DNA of 64,000 nt from Marsupella aquatica (GCA_973895155.1 OZ316894.1:11470001-11534000), one strand, 5' to 3'. Counted from the stretch's first letter, positions 1 through 14,266 are shown. Made by a program: numbers and translations. Notes: generated by a model not told the origin, from the letters alone.

Positions 1-3000
1 CCCCAAATGAATACTCTACCCAAAATTTGGGAAATGATTAATAAATTAAGGTGGGAATCGGGCCATCAAGGAATTAGCAGGGGAGGATGGGCAGTGCAAG
101 GCACTGTTTCTGTTGGTCTGGAAAAACAAAAGTGACCTCAATAGAAGAAGACAGGGTATGAGCAAGGGAGGTCAAAAAGTAAAATCTTCAAATGGCCAGA
201 CCAAAGGCAAAGGGCTAATAAATGTGCTCCCACCCAGACAAGCTGGTACTATGTGAGTAGAGAGCTCCAGTAGAGAACACAAATCTACAGTGAGACCTCA
301 GTAAGTGCAAGGGCCCGGTTACATCCATCTTCTTGCACTTATCAAACATTTGCAATGGACTGATAATTGCAAGAAATCGGTAAGTGCACCATATTGAACT
401 TGACAAGCTCCTGATAAAGGCAATTCTTCTAGTTTGAAATTGTCAATCAAGAAACTGAGCGTCTCGGTTTCATTGTCTAATTTGAGAATTAAATATCTCT
501 TACTTGCAAAAGACTACCAGATATGAGCGAAACTCCAATGTACTTGTTAACAGTTTTGCTACATAAAAATTTCTGCACTTGCAGTGGGATTTCCATTATT
601 TAGGTCTCACTAGAACTACTTTACTGAGAGGGCCAAATGCAGGGGGCTCAACAATTTCAAATCCCTTGAACATTTATCAAACCTGGTTTGGTGAAAAAAC
701 TCTGGCGTTTGCCTTCAAGTACGAGGAAACAAAAAAAACCATCCAAAAATAATCGGAGTGAAAAAAATTATTCAACTGATCACATTATCATGCTTAAATG
801 ACAAGACAGTTTCATTCATTGTCCATTGTTCCAGTTTCATTCATTGCCTAGGTGAATTCATACTATTGAATCCTTACCTGAACTCTCCGTAAAGCCCTTA
901 GTTTGGTGAGTAAAAACCATTTGTACGGGTGAGTATTTTCCATTGGACTCAGAGGTTAGTTTAGTTGAAATAAGATGTTGAAGAGCTCATTGGCATAGCA
1001 AATGCAGCAAACGAGGTATATGCTAAATAGACCCCCAAACAACAGTTTCAGCTTGATCAACCTCCAAAGTCCATTTGTTACCCAACAGACTTCCTATGGT
1101 AGTTCAGTTAGTACCCAATCAAACCTCTCTTATAGTTTCTGGTAAAATGTTCTCCTATGGGGCATTATATTGTGTACTATCAATAATGGCGCATGAGAAT
1201 GTGAACCCAATTCATGGCATAACCGTGTAGAGCAATGGTAGTCTCCCTATACTTGTCCATGGGTGCAAGCGACTTGACCAAACTGTCAACGGCTTGGTTT
1301 CGGGCTGATCGAGACTATATATACCGTGGATTTCAACAATGTTATGAAGACAATATGTGTAACGTCTGTAAACATCCATTGTTAAATTGTCCTCACAAAA
1401 CATGATCATAATCATGTTCATTCTTTCACATTTGTCACGACAACTCCTGTTTGTCATAAGGTTTGGGTGAATATATTGCGTAGGAGGGTATTGGGAGGCT
1501 GAGTGTCTTTTGGTGAGCATTTACATGCTATTTGGATGACACTATAATGTTGTGACGTACACTTAGGGATATAAGTGGTTGGAGAGGACAATGGCACTGT
1601 GCATCTCGGGGTGCATCTTTGGCAGAGAGGGCACCTGTGTGAAATGAACATTTTTGAATGTGACAGGTTACCACCACAGGATAGAGTGTGCCCAAATGAG
1701 ACGTAATTGCACATGGATTTAGGTAGTGGCCAGGATACTTGATGGGAAAGCCCACAAGAAGGTGTGTAAGAATATCACGTAGTCATCAATCTGTCTTGAT
1801 ATTTTGTTGCTGATTCTCATGTATCCACTTCAAATCATGCGTATGTTCCTCACTGCTTTGTTGAAATTCATAATGCAAACCGTCTTCAATTGTTGACAGT
1901 GGAAGCAAATGTAACTCAAATTCAAAAGTGCAAAAGTTTCAAGGATTTTGAAGATTGAATTTGACAGGTTGTTGGATTCTTGGTTGTCATTAATGGTCCT
2001 GTGCTATAAAGGTTGAAACATTTTAGAATGTTTATACACAAGAGTGCAGATTTAGCAAAGTCTTTGTATGTGGGGGAGATCTTCATTTGTATCCTAGGAT
2101 CATTGTTTTCCTGGATACTAATGAAGATTCTCAACAAATCAATGATTAACATAATGGACATAGCAGCCCAGTTATACTACCTCTAAACTTCAGACTACTA
2201 CTTCAGACCATACTAGTTTTGTTTTCAAACACAAAAGTGTGCACGATGGCATCCGTTGCCATACTTATCATGTGCAAATTGCGGGCGGACTACTCTCTCG
2301 ACACAATTGCAACATACCATGGGCTCATATCATAGAAAATTAGAGTTCACTGTGGTAAAGTCTCCCAGTAGGCTCCTCACAAGAACTATCTATAAGAAAC
2401 AGTCAGGGGGGTAGATGGGTAACACATGAACTTTGAGGGTTGATCTGGCAAAAAACTGTTATCTGGGGGTCTATTAAACATATACCTCTGCAGCAAGCAA
2501 CAATTTCTGGGAGAACAAGAGTGCGAACTTAGGTCAAGTAGGGGTCAATATTCATTTAAGCCAATTTGTTGTGGGCACTAGTGAGTCAGAAACTAACTTC
2601 ACAATTGAACAAGTCACCTTAAGGGCCCGCAAAACAAAGTGGAAGACTTGGCAGACCATCCCCTCTCATTTCAAATTTGAGGGTTGCCCTGAAGGGAGCA
2701 ACCGCACTGATCTTCTCCAAGAATTTTGGAGTCTGGGTTGATTCCCTTTGGGGTTGATGGAACAGTCTCTACAGCCCTCGTTTTTGGGGGGGAATTATAA
2801 ATCATACCACCTTTGGAATATAACCTATATATGTATTTTATATATCTTGCGGGTGCCCCTTTACATACGTGATTAGGCTTGCAAACAGGGTCTATGGGTA
2901 GAGATGAGGGCGGGAACAGTAAACGTAGGGCCTACCGGTGCCAGATTTCTAGCTACACAACTACTGTAGTGTCATTCTGGGTTGGTGCAAAAACTAATAA

Positions 3001-4320
3001 TTATTTGTTACAAGTCTTGACTTGACTGACAAAATGTTTAAGGATCCTAGACCCCTCTGTAGCTACATCAATAATTACCATTCTTGGTTTGCGCAAAAAA
3101 ATAGTTAATTATTTACACATTTTTGGTTTGACTGACAAAATATTACAAATCTTGATGCACACATTGACTTTGCAGGGGTGATATTATTTTGTAGATTAAA
3201 TAAAACATGAAACAGTGACCATAAACATCTGGCCTTTTAGTATATTCTGTATACAATTTAAGTTATATACTGCCCTTGCCCTATACCTTGGAAAATAATT
3301 TTATTCATAATCTGGGATCGCCTCATACCCTGTGATCTACAGTAGATTTGGTTCATAATCTGGGCTTTACGGTGTATCCTAGGATAATAATTTAAGTCAT
3401 TGCTACATATGGTGGAAAATAATTTAATTCCTAGTCTGGGCTTTTGCCCTATCCCGGAAAACAATATATTCCAATCTATGGGGGAAAACAATTAAATCAA
3501 ATTTTGACCTGGAAAAGAATACTTATTTTCTGGGAAAAGTGAACCCCAGATAGAACACAGTGTTCAATATAACTTGCTGATTATTTAAATTTTATTTAAA
3601 TTTTAATAATTTTCATTTTATTCCACGTGAAACCCACAGATGGGAGAACTTGTGATTGCAAAGGGCAACACAGCATCCAAAGGATGGAATAGGGAACAAA
3701 GAGTCCACAAAGGAACCTCAAGAAGGGACAGGGCACCCAAAAGTTAGCCACCCCAACCCAGTAAACTCTAGCATAGAGTAGCAAAGGATCGCCAATAACT
3801 TGCTGATTATTAGCCTTAAGATAATTAAGATTTTCATCATACTCATTCTCCTTTTTTCATCTTTCGTCCCCATACAAAAAAGTTCCTGGACGGGAAATAT
3901 TCACAACCGTTGGATTTGATTAGCTGTTTTTGTTGACCATTGATGAGAAAAATATATACCCTTGTCACATATTTGCTTCCCGTTGCCCCTAATGCCCTGG
4001 CCAATCCCTATGAGCCTACCCTCCTTGCACAGGGCAAAAGCACTGGCATAGGGCTCATGATGAATAACTAAACTAAAAAGGTCAAAAATTCATTGTCACT
4101 TTGATATAAGTGTAGCTTACTTACTCCTCTAGCACATACTCAACAAATATTAAATAAATTTGAGTTTATGAGAATCAAGTTATTAAAAATTAAATTTTGG
4201 GAAATGTGGTTCATGGAGGTTTCAAATGACCGACCACAATTTGTGGTCGGTCGATGGGAGTATCATTTTTCCATTTTCTGGGCCCTACATCTATCTTGGA
4301 AAGCAATTTAATTCATATTC
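1..4320. other. Gene-free, repeat-rich DNA
   Basis: I see no credible gene here. Open frames are short, low in complexity and have no family motif. The DNA is AT-rich and holds diverged internal duplications. Two similar stretches of about 120 bp near 2950-3040 and 3070-3150 share words such as TTGACTGACAAAAT. The word pair GGAAAATAATTTAATTC plus CTGGGC recurs at 3290-3440, with a related copy near 4297-4325. This fits old, decayed transposable-element sequence, but no class can be named. Confidence 0.6.
3255..3500. repeat. Diverged short tandem repeats
   Basis: Units of roughly 50-70 bp repeat the words GGAAAATAATTT, CATAATCTGGG and CCTAT. Copies are visible near 3290, 3350 and 3415, with a related copy near 4300. 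They are degenerate and have no coding content. Confidence 0.45.
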
Positions 4321-6611
4321 TGGCCCTTGATGCGAGAGCCAGGAAACAACTGGATTCATACTCTTGCGCCAATATCATATCTCAAGTGGGGTCTCCCTTT
4401 GTCTTTTGATACACTATCCTTATTACTTTCTCAAATCTATTTTGTCTCAAGCACTTTTTGGTTCTCATCGCTATTGACGTTCAAAGAACTGGTAGTCGGA
4501 GCTAGTTTAATAAATGTTTCCCGCAGCAGTTGCGTGAACCGAAATGGCACTACGGTATACCTACCGTGCCACACCAGCACTCCAGCAGCCTTTGCTGGTG
4601 CTTCTGCTTTTGCTGCTTCTGCGGCAACTGTCTGCAAAAGCTGTGCAGCACAAATGGAGCGCAGGGGGAACAGAATAATGGATTTGGGAGGGACGAGGCA
4701 AGGCCTGGTGCGTGCAGCTCGATTCGAAAAAGTCCCGTTCGGCGGACGAAAGGATGGTGTGGGAGCAAGCGATGCGTGCGAAGCATTTGGTGGTCAGGTG
4801 CGCAGGCAGTCTCGAATCCAACCAGTCCAATCAGTCCACTACTCCGTCTCTGGGCTTCCCCTCAAGTTCAAATTTATAATCTCTTTTATTTACAGCTATC
4901 ACCTTTTTGGAGGGCCCCCCTCTGTCTGCTGCTGCAGCTGCAGAACTCGAGCTCTCAGTCTGCTGCGGCTGCCAAAATCATCCCTTCCATGCTCCCCCTC
5001 CAGCTGCTGCAGGCCTCGGCAGAGACACAGCGCTAGGAAGAGGGAAGAGCCGCAGTTTGTAATTTCAAATTCTCATCCCCGTCCCGTGCGCTGGTGTTGT
5101 AGTCTGCTCATCGCCTCATCTGCTGTGATGGAGGAGACTTTATGTACAGTAGAGAAGTGGAGTGTGAGAGAAAGAAGCAAAGCAGAGCAGAGCAGACTGT
5201 AGAAGAAGTAAGTGATCGAGATGATGAACCTTTCTCACATAGTCACATTGGCCTCGGCGGGTCCACCGAGGACATCAGCCGCATTCACCACGCAGGAGTT
5301 ACGGTAGTTATTAGTCTGTCCCCCAGCAAAAGCTCTCCCCCATGACAGTTTAGCTTTTGGGTTTGAAGCCTCGTCACCGAAACTAGAATTGTGATGGAGT
5401 GATGGCCGTCACTTGCTCCTGCTGCTGTTTGTTCCGTTCCGGTCTTGATGAGGAGTGAATGAATGCAGTAGGAAAGTAGCTCCTGCCTGCTGCTGACTGA
5501 TTTAAACTCGGTCTATGTTTTTTATTGACCGAGATATCGTGTCCTCCCGAGAAATCATCGGTCAGCTTAGCTCCTCGACTGTGGGCAACTTTCTGTATGC
5601 GCAACGATCCATTCACTGTACATGCATGCTCCCTCCCTCTCGCAGCTGCAGGGGCGATGGATCGATCGATCTCTAGCTTCTAGTGCTCACATTTATCGTC
5701 ATGGAACTTCCGCCTGCCTCTTGCTTCTGGGTATCGGCATGATGATCGAGATCGAGCAAGCTGTTGCGTGCCTCTTCGGCTGACTGACTGATTCATTGTC
5801 GTAGTGGTCTAGATATGTGGCAACGAAGGAGATGACAGCGTGCACTGCTTGACTGCACCTAGATTTGTAAGTCTCACTCGCGGTCTGCCCACCGATGAAT
5901 CCACATTGAGCGTCGTCGGTTTCAATGAAGCGTGGGATTTCTGCTGGCATTCGACAGCCCAATTGTCCCAAATAGCTACAGGAGCTGGGTCCGTTGGAAG
6001 ATTTGTCTTCACATTGACGTTGTTGTCGCTCTGGCTCGCTGTGAGATCTTATTCTGGTCCCTGTCGGTGGCCTCTCAGGAAATCTCATGCAGGTGCCATC
6101 ACTGTTGGCCGCGGTTGCCAAAGCGAGTCGTTGACAATGCTCCTCGCCAGCACACTCCTTCCCCTGCATTGAAGAGTTCGAGTGGACATTGAGGTGGGGG
6201 TCGATCAAGGGGGCACATGGAACTTGGAAAGGATGAAAAGTCAGCTGGACGGCATCCACCAATTTGGTACGTGCGCACTAGTACCGGCTCTCGATTGAAA
6301 TTTCCTCCTGCATAGTTCAGTGGACTCATTCATGCATGGCACGTAGCTCCCTCGGTTGTCCTTCCCAGGTGATGTTGTGGTATTGGTAAGACGTTGCATT
6401 GTGTGAAGCGCCTGAAAACGGTCATTGCCTGCTGAGTACCGTCATCTCTGCTCCCTCTGAACTCTTCTGTCTGTCCGGTTGTCTCAAAATGCCTCTTTTA
6501 CTGGTGTTGGGCAGGGAAATCAATTGCCTTTGAGGCCGTAATTGGGGCGGTGTCTCCTCGAGTGGCAGTAAGCTTAACAACTAGCGGGTGGTGCATGTCG
6601 AGGTAGCAGCG
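4321..6611 (+). promoter_or_regulatory. Upstream region and probable long 5' leader of the IQD gene
   Basis: This stretch separates the repeat-rich DNA from the IQD start codon. From about 4600 it is clearly richer in GC and contains CTG/CAG-rich runs and GA-rich runs (5150-5200). Such composition is common in plant 5' leaders and promoters. A 291-codon frame at 4327-5202 has no recognisable domain and an odd composition, so I do not call it a gene. No TATA box or transcription start can be fixed from sequence alone. A 5'UTR intron is plausible. Confidence 0.35.
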
Positions 6612-9600
6612 ATGGGTGCCACAAGCAAATGGCGGAAGACTCTAGCGAGTTTGAAGAGATCATCGAAATCAAGCCCAAATGAGAAGGTTGTTGGGGAAGC
6701 TAAGGAAGAAAAGGATTTGGAGAAGGCTGTTACTAGTGAAGCTGATAAGCAGGAAGTGACACCCCCGTCGCGAAATATTCTGTACAGGCTCAGCACATTC
6801 AAATCCCTTTCCATAGACAAGGACGAACCGGTAAGCGGCATCAAGCCCGTTGTGTGGGCCATTGGGTCTTCTGTCCTGTTTCATCCATGAAACTGCTCCT
6901 TAATCATTCTCTTGAGCTTGCGATAACCTGCCTAAAAAATTCATCTATGGAGGTTAGTGATAAGAACTCCTTCCCCTCCGGAATCCAGAACGGTCGACAT
7001 TTCGTACGTGTCCTGGTCATAAACGTTGTAACGCCCTGTGCTGGCTTAAGCGCCGAACCTGATGCGTTCCTGAGAGTAGGACTGAAATTATAGACCATTG
7101 AGCTCTAGTCATATTTTACCAGACATTTACCAGACAAAGCGTCTGTTGCTTCGATGCAGTTTGATAAATTGGATGAGTTCCCTCCCTGACGATTCCGTGG
7201 TGAATGAAACTTCGTCAGGACAAGGATGGAACGCACACGTCGCAGAAGAAGCATCATGACAAGTCATCTAGGAGGTGGAGTTTGTGGAAGTCTTCCGTCG
7301 AAGATTATCAGGACGTGGAGGAGACACCGGTGAAATCCCCCCAGTCAGCAGCCATGCAAGCAGGGAATGTCAAAGTTGCCGCTGCCGTAGTGTGTCTCAA
7401 AAACTCCCCTGTAGCTCTTCAGTCGCTCCGAGAAGAACTCGCCGCCATCCGCATCCAAACTGCCTTCCGTGGCTTTCTGGTGAGAGCCTTCTGTCCTGAT
7501 GGATTCTTTGATGGCTGCTCCACGGTTTGAACGCTTGTTGTGGACCGCTACCTCCAATCCCGACAGCAATGTATCCTTGAATTGTTGGTCTGGAACATGT
7601 TACAATTTCTTCTTCGCCGTAAACAAACTCCCTGAGTGAACAAAACTGGCCACTGAATTCTTGTCGAAGGACCTGACTTCCACGACCCACCTAAAGTTTG
7701 GAGGTTCTCACGAGACACGGCTGAAAGTCTTGAGAAAATGCTTGCGCCATCCTTGTCATTCATAAGAGTTGATTCCTGAAGCGATTTTTTTCTCACGAGA
7801 AATCGCCTCGTTCCTATCCTTCTAATGATCCAATGTTCTGTAGCATCCTTTGTTTTCTGACGGTACACTAAGTTGATGTGAAGTTCAGACAAATTTGTAG
7901 AGTGCAGTTCGATGATCACGTTGGTTGTGGGGGCCTTCCTGTTTCCATCTTTGCATCTTAGATCTGTGGTTGAGCCTCTTGTCCTTGCTGGGACTGGCTG
8001 TGTTGAGCAGGCAAGGAGAGCGCGCAAGGCTTTGAAAGGATTGGTGCGGCTTCAAGCTCTCGTCCGAGGGCACGCAGTGAGAAGGCAGGCTGCCATTACG
8101 CTACGCTGTATGCAAGCGCTAGTACGAGTGCAAGCTCGGGTGCGAGCTCGTCGGGTTCGCAAATCTAAAGAGGGGCAAGCTGTGCAGCGCAGAATCGACC
8201 AACGCCGTCTGCGCGAAGCCCTACTACGTGAATCCGAGGTTCGTTTTGCAACGACTTTCCGTCCAATCAACATACCTTCCCATGAAGTCTACCGCTGTTA
8301 TTTTTCGAGAGCCATAATCGAGTAATTTTAATTCAAAGAGCCGAATTGTATATATTGTCAACCACGAAGTTTAAGATCTCCATGAGATTGTCAGTAGATG
8401 AAGATGGTTGCCACTCTTCCCGTCCAGCGACGTGAGTGAGAGGCATAGTTAACTAGACGGCGGAGCAGTGAAGCCATGGGAATGGCACATTTGACCATCA
8501 AATCTCCGCAATTGTATCCATCTTGCTGCAGTTTTGCTAGTGCCTAAGAAAGACAGATGCGTTGCAACGGCTGGACCTTCCCGTTCACGACTTGGTCTGT
8601 GCTGCGGGACTTCGAAATCCTCAACAATCAGATTAGAGCAAAAGCTGCATCGCTGGTCGTAGAAGGGTGGTGGGCGGTTGTAGAAGGGCCCACATTCAAC
8701 GTCAACGATGCATCTGAAGGTCCTTCGTTGAAAACGAGCTTAGCTTGTTCCGTGATTTCCTTCCCATGACAACAGGACATGGAGTTGGTCTCGGTTATTT
8801 TTAATGACATGTGCTCGTTTGCCGCATTGCATCGTGCAGGAAGGCTGGTGTGGAACCGCAGGATCAGTAGCACAAATCCAAGCGAGATTGCAACAGAAGC
8901 AGATTGGTGCTATAAAGCGGGAGAGAGCCAAAGCTTATGCGTTCTCACGTCAGGTAAGTGCATTAGTCTCCTCCAACCCAACGACGTCATGGATTTGAAT
9001 TTGTGTGAAAGATGTCGGATGCTGGTACATGTAGCTGGCATCAATGGATTTATTCCGTGATTTGCGCATACGTGCCTTGCGGAGGGCATTCAGCTACTGC
9101 CATTTGCGCTCGCTTGCCCCTCGTACGTAATTAATGCGCCTCACTGAACATTCTGAACGGAGTTCAAACGATTGGGCTGGATTGTTTTCCCGTTGGATAC
9201 TTGGGTGTTGGTTACGGACCCACCACCCTACAATCCCCGGCTGTAGCGTCGCCAAACAGTTTGAGCGCGACAGCGTTTTGATTCAAATTGTCAGCAATTG
9301 TTGCCGTATATTTTACTGCGCAAGGAGAGAAGCAGCGAAAGAGTCAAAACGGAAATGGAATTGTTTCATGTGAGAGTACTTTCTCAATTTGTGGATGTCA
9401 CACGTTCACGGCATTCCAAACGCAGAAAAATCCGCCGAAAAGAACAGAAGAGGCCTCCGCATTCGTTTTGCTCGCGAATTTTGGCTCACGAGATGGAACT
9501 GACGGATTTTTCGTTTGTGTTGACCATGGTCGGTCTGGCGTGATTCAGTGGAGAGCGAGCTCGAGGTCGCAGCAGGTGTACTTCGACGAGGCAGGTGCGG

Positions 9601-11701
9601 AGAATCGGCATTGGGGATGGAGCTGGATGGAAAGGTGGATGGCAGCTCGGCCATGGGAACACAGAGCTCCAGCATCGTTCCGAGCGGACACGGCATCGCA
9701 CAAAGACGCAGCGTCCCACCGCGGTGATCCCACCGAGTCTCTCCACGAGGAGCCGGAAAGTGTTCTTCCGTTTTCGGCAGCGTCGTTTGCCGCCGCAGCA
9801 CCGGAAACTCTCTCGTTTGCGGCTGCGTCTGCGGCTGCGGCTCCCCCGACCCAAGCCCCCGTGCTGCCGAGGAAGAGCTACCACAGGCCAACCCCCAGTA
9901 GCCGGTCATCCCCCAGTAGCAGTTCCGTCCTGACGTTCGGCCACAACCACCCCGGCTCCCAGACCAGCATGCAACTCTCCGTCCATAGCTTCGACCAGCT
10001 CTCCGATTCGTCATCCACCCCTCGATCCGTTCCCGCGGCGGCCCCGAGCCTAGTGGCCGCGGCAGCTGTCGCTGCCGCCGCTGCAACAAGCACCCGGACT
10101 GCTCTGACCGCGACCAGAGCCGTTTCAACTGGGACTGGGACTGCGACTGCAACCGCAACGGCGACGGCGACGGCGACAGCCACTGTGTATGCGCCGTTGG
10201 CGTCCGGGAAACGGAGCTACATGGCCGCGACCAAGTGCGCTCAGGCGAAGTCGCGGTCGCACAGCACTCCCCGGCAGCGGCCCTACACCGACGAGAATTC
10301 CCGGCAGGCGTCAGCCAAGAAGCCGTTCTCCCGGCCCGCCACGCCGGACTCGCACAAAATGATTCACAATTCCAGGTACGCCTTCCGGCCACCAACTGCC
10401 CTTCACATCCCCCTCGAAACGGCTTCCGTTCCTCCGGTGGGACTTGGACTTGGGACTGCTTGCAGTACCGTACTTATGTCCTTCCTGTTCGTAACGCTCG
10501 TGGTGTCCAAGTACTCTAGATCTCCTCCGTCATTATTATTATTTTGTTTTTGAACAAGTTTCTCTTCGTGCCTCTTCTACACCTGAGCTCATTGCGCCTT
10601 TTCAGCTCATTTTGAGTAGAGCTTTAGTTCCTTTAGTTTGGACTCTTTGGCCTTAGCTTTCTCTCCCTTGATTGGGTTTCTTGCCTCTTGGATTTTGTGC
10701 CCAGGTTGGGCGATTTTTGTTTTTGGCAGTTTGAAATATATTCTTTGGTTTTGCTCTTTGCTCTGTTTTTTACTTTTTTCCCTCTTGGTCATGTAGACCT
10801 ACTCTGCCATTATTTATTAATTTTGTGTTGAACATATATGTGTTGCGACTCCCCTCTGCTGTTTACTTAGGAGCCCAGCTTATCAGTTTATTGCTGAGTA
10901 GGGTTTTAGTTCCTTTGTACTTCTGTATTGGGACACTGTTGGGCCATTTTGCTCTACTCAAGAGCTTTATCAACCTTAATTGCTGAGTAGGGCTTTTTTT
11001 TAGGTTCCTTTGCGCTTGTGTTACTCTTGATCCATTTTGCTCTGTCTTCTGAGTTTTCCCTTATTGTCTTCCTTTATTGGCTCTCCTGCTTTTGGGCTTT
11101 TGTTTCGCCCTTTCTGTTCTTTAGCAGTGTGATATATTTGAAAGGTAGCTTTTACTGAAAGCTGAGCCATTCCTTGAGCCTGAGATAATTGTCTGAGGTC
11201 CATAGTCTGCCGCTCTCGATCTGGGACTGCTTGAGCTGAATTGTGCACGGTCCCACTTCCCGATGGGCTATAATAGGGTCAATTGCTGAGAATTCGTGTC
11301 GTGGACTGCACTGAGGGACTTGAGCAAATTGGTTTGGATCGAGTACTGCTCTCGGTTTTGAATCGTGCAGCTCGTTGTTGGTCGATCAACGTATCCTGCA
11401 TTGGATGGGATGCGGAAACATTTCAGTTTTGAGAGAGGTGGTGGTTTAATGTGAAGCCAATTTGATTGTCCGCAGGTCTTCCAACGGACCGGAGAGGTTG
11501 GGAACTGGGGGAAAGGCTCTCCGAGTAAGGGGCAATCCCCTTTCTGAGCGGAATGAGCAGCATCAGAGCCTCGCGGCGCGGTCCATTCTGAGGTCCTACA
11601 GCAACAACGGCTCCAGTGGACGCCCCTCGGTCAAGAGTGGCGACTTCTCAACGCTGTCGAACCTCTCGTTCAACGGCGAACCTCGCAGGGCCTTCCGCTA
11701 A
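6612..11701 (+). CDS. IQ67-domain (IQD) calmodulin-target scaffold protein
   Basis: Exons, all GT-AG: 6612-6830, 7219-7479, 8011-8238, 8840-8953, 9549-10375 and 11476-11701, giving 624 residues. Residues 1-20 are basic and Trp-containing as in IQDs. The IQ67 domain spans the end of exon 2 to exon 4: an IQ motif ([19 protein letters not shown]) is split by a phase-0 intron, as in the family, and repeated basic calmodulin-binding helices follow. The family motif near residue 245 (VAQIQ.RLQQKQ.AAIKRERA type) ends exon 4. Exon 5 opens with [16 protein letters not shown], and the C-terminal SYMAATK.AQAK box lies near residue 497. IQDs are plant-specific scaffolds that bind calmodulin at microtubules, plasma membrane or nucleus. 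The start was chosen because it gives the family N-terminus. Exon 5 has unusual Ala and Thr-Ala expansions. The family call is firm; the subgroup is not assigned. Confidence 0.93.
10128..10184 (+). repeat. Coding microsatellite-like repeat in the IQD gene
   Basis: Hexamer-like units (ACTGGG, GCGACG, GCAACC) encode an alternating Thr-Gly/Thr-Ala tract inside exon 5. It follows a poly-Ala tract at about 10038-10085. It looks like replication-slippage expansion within a disordered linker. Confidence 0.75.
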
Positions 11702-13880
11702 GCGATCGTTGCTTGGGATTCATGTCCTTTGGCTACATAGGTAGCCCCTGCCCCTGGGTTTTCCCTTTTGTGTATAGCTTAATCAGAAAGGAGGATATTC
11801 GCGCTTCAGAATGAGCGCTAGGGAGATCTAATCGCTGGTCTTCTCCTGTAACGAATTCACTGGAGACTCAGGTACTTGCAAAATAAGACTTGATGAGTCA
11901 AGTGCGTGCTTGCCTAATCACATTTTGGAGTTACGTTAGTTTTAGGTCGACAGCAACTACTTCAGTACTTTAGCGTAGGTTTGCATTGCAGTTTCTAAGT
12001 TTTTCTTTTGACGCTGAAAAACCCACATGCCAGAGCCAAGCTTGGTTGGCTCACGCGGCATTTGAGTCCCGGATCTACTAGTAGTCTACCACTACTAGAA
12101 TGTACATTTATAAAAAATGGAGACCAGACACAATACTTCACCGTTTCAATGCGCACCACATTCGGATTTTAGTTGCTTCGTAGTGCAGAGTAATGATGTC
12201 CCAGAGTCCTGGCTCGGGTAGCTCGCCTTCTGTAAATCCAAACATTCTTACCTGCTTAGCAAAGCTTCTTGAAGTGTGCCTACATTAGGCAGAGAATGAG
12301 AGTGGAAGAGATAATGGGTAAGATAGCTCAATCTCGTAGTTATTTCTGTTCTCAACAACAATGAGGCCAACTTCTACTTGCTCCAGATCAGCTCTCACTG
12401 CGGATGGGCTCTCATCGCGATGGGCAGATTTACTCATACCAGCCAAACAGTGTGACCAAAGCATGTCCATCAAGAGCACCAACAGCAAAAGAATGATCTA
12501 TCATTGCAATTACAGGAAGCGAATTTCATGCAGGATCGAACGCCTTGAAGAAATGGCGGTTCACGCTGGAATTTCACCTTGTGCCATGTTTTTGAGAAGG
12601 ATTTCGTGGGCTTCCCTTCAATCTATAATTACCCATCATCACATGGAGAAGTGGCTCGACTTTAAGTGAGAATCTGTTATCTTCGCTCGAATAAAGCTCG
12701 AATAAAATCGCACGATTGTAGCACTGTTATCTTCAGCTCTGAATGGGGATGGGATCTCCGATCAAATCTTCAACTCTGAATGGAGATCGAAGTTGGGCTG
12801 ACAGGAACCTTGAAATTGAGAATGCATGACCGTAGCTATGTACTGGCAATCTAGTAAATCACGATTTTTCGGATTGGTACTGCGTCAAGATTTTAGGTGC
12901 TGAATAGGACAACTCATGCGAAAAAATTACGATATCACATTCATTCAGGCAACCAAAACTTCCCCCATATGTATGGGCACTTGTGATTTAATACTTCTGG
13001 AGTATCAAAGCAAGGTCTTCAGAGGAGAATATTACACAAGAGAGTATTGTTTGCCAACAAGAAGTCTTTGGGAAGTGTACAATGTCCCAAAACTACACTA
13101 TTGGGTGGCCATTATTTGGATTTTCTATGACACATAGCTTTCTACTTTACCCAGCCTAAATGGGCCTAGCATGTCATGGGGACCAGGAGAGATGCAGTAA
13201 GAGACTATCAGCTATGATCAAATTATGATGGAAAAAAGATCCAGTGTAGTGTATGTATGCAGACCTGGTTGGGATTTGAAAGCAGGGAGGAACCCTGCCC
13301 TAGCAGAATAGTAGTGGTCATGTGTGAATCCGATTAAGGGTGATGGTAGTGGGCATGTGTGAGGGCGATGGAAACTGCAGGATAGTTTGAGCGGACAATC
13401 TCAGGGCCATAAGCTCTATTGTCGCTAAAGGGGGTTAATCACTTAACCAGTAGTGGCATTGTAGTAATTATTCTAAAAAGTGGCTAGTCATGATATTTGA
13501 CAAAAACTGTGGCAATCAAACTAGTAAGTTTCTCACTAAGCCCGTGATTTAGGGAGCAAAGAGCACTTTTCGGGATGGGAGCGGGGACGGACCTATTTTA
13601 CATCATCTACCCTTACGTTCAGAGGTCTAGTAAAACCCAGATTAGAGAAATGCCTTTGCACAGTCTGTGATGGGCATTCTCCTCGATAAAGTACATATCA
13701 CATTGCTAAGGAACAAGCGCTGTCAAACCTAGAAACAAGATACCAAAGATAAGAAACAACCCGACACCCCAGGAAAAACAAAGAGCCAAAAAGTCTAAAA
13801 GTCCCTAGCAACCGCAACATATAGCCTTATTGAGACCAAACTGAATACAAAGCTCCACAGCAAACTGCGGAGGAGGCTCA
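11702..13880. other. Intergenic region, no gene seen
   Basis: The first few hundred bases are probably the 3'UTR of the IQD gene. Beyond that I find only short frames with no recognisable motif, and AT content rises towards 13000. Confidence 0.5.
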
Positions 13881-14266
13881 CTAAGAGTAATTTATCTAGA
13901 GTCTCTAAAAACAAACAACCTCTTCCATAAAGTACAGGAAAAAAGGAGGAATTTGTCTAGAAACACTAAAACCAACAAAATCTTCCATAACCTAAATATA
14001 GAGAAGGAATTTGTTAGAGGACCTACAACCAAAACGTCTTACAGAAAGAACAGGAAAATAGGAGTAATTTGTGACGAGACCTTAAACCACCAAAACCTCT
14101 TCCTTATAGTACAAAAATATTGGAAAGCAAAAGTACTGAAAAAAGGAACAGAAAAATGGGAAAGGAGCATTATCTTCAAAGGATTTAATAGACAATCTCA
14201 AAGCTTTAAAGTTATGGATGATGACATTTGGCCATAAGCAAATGACCATCACCTTTTGGCAGGGTT
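13880..14266. repeat. Degenerate tandem repeat array hit by the LINE
   Basis: Units of about 70-75 bp share the words AAACCTCTTCC, TACAGGAAAATAGGAG and AATTTGT..GAGACCTTAAA. Further units lie inside the 281-bp direct repeat, and the array resumes after 16956. The LINE therefore landed inside a pre-existing local array. Confidence 0.6.

Noticed and set aside
4327-5202. 291-codon open frame on the plus strand
   Set aside because: No domain, mixed composition, and it spans the change from AT-rich repeat DNA to the leader-like DNA of the IQD gene; overlapping frames on both strands are equally open.
9406-10395. 329-codon frame on the minus strand
   Set aside because: It is the antisense shadow of IQD exon 5, kept open by GC-rich repeats. 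The plus strand has the IQD motifs and matching splice sites.
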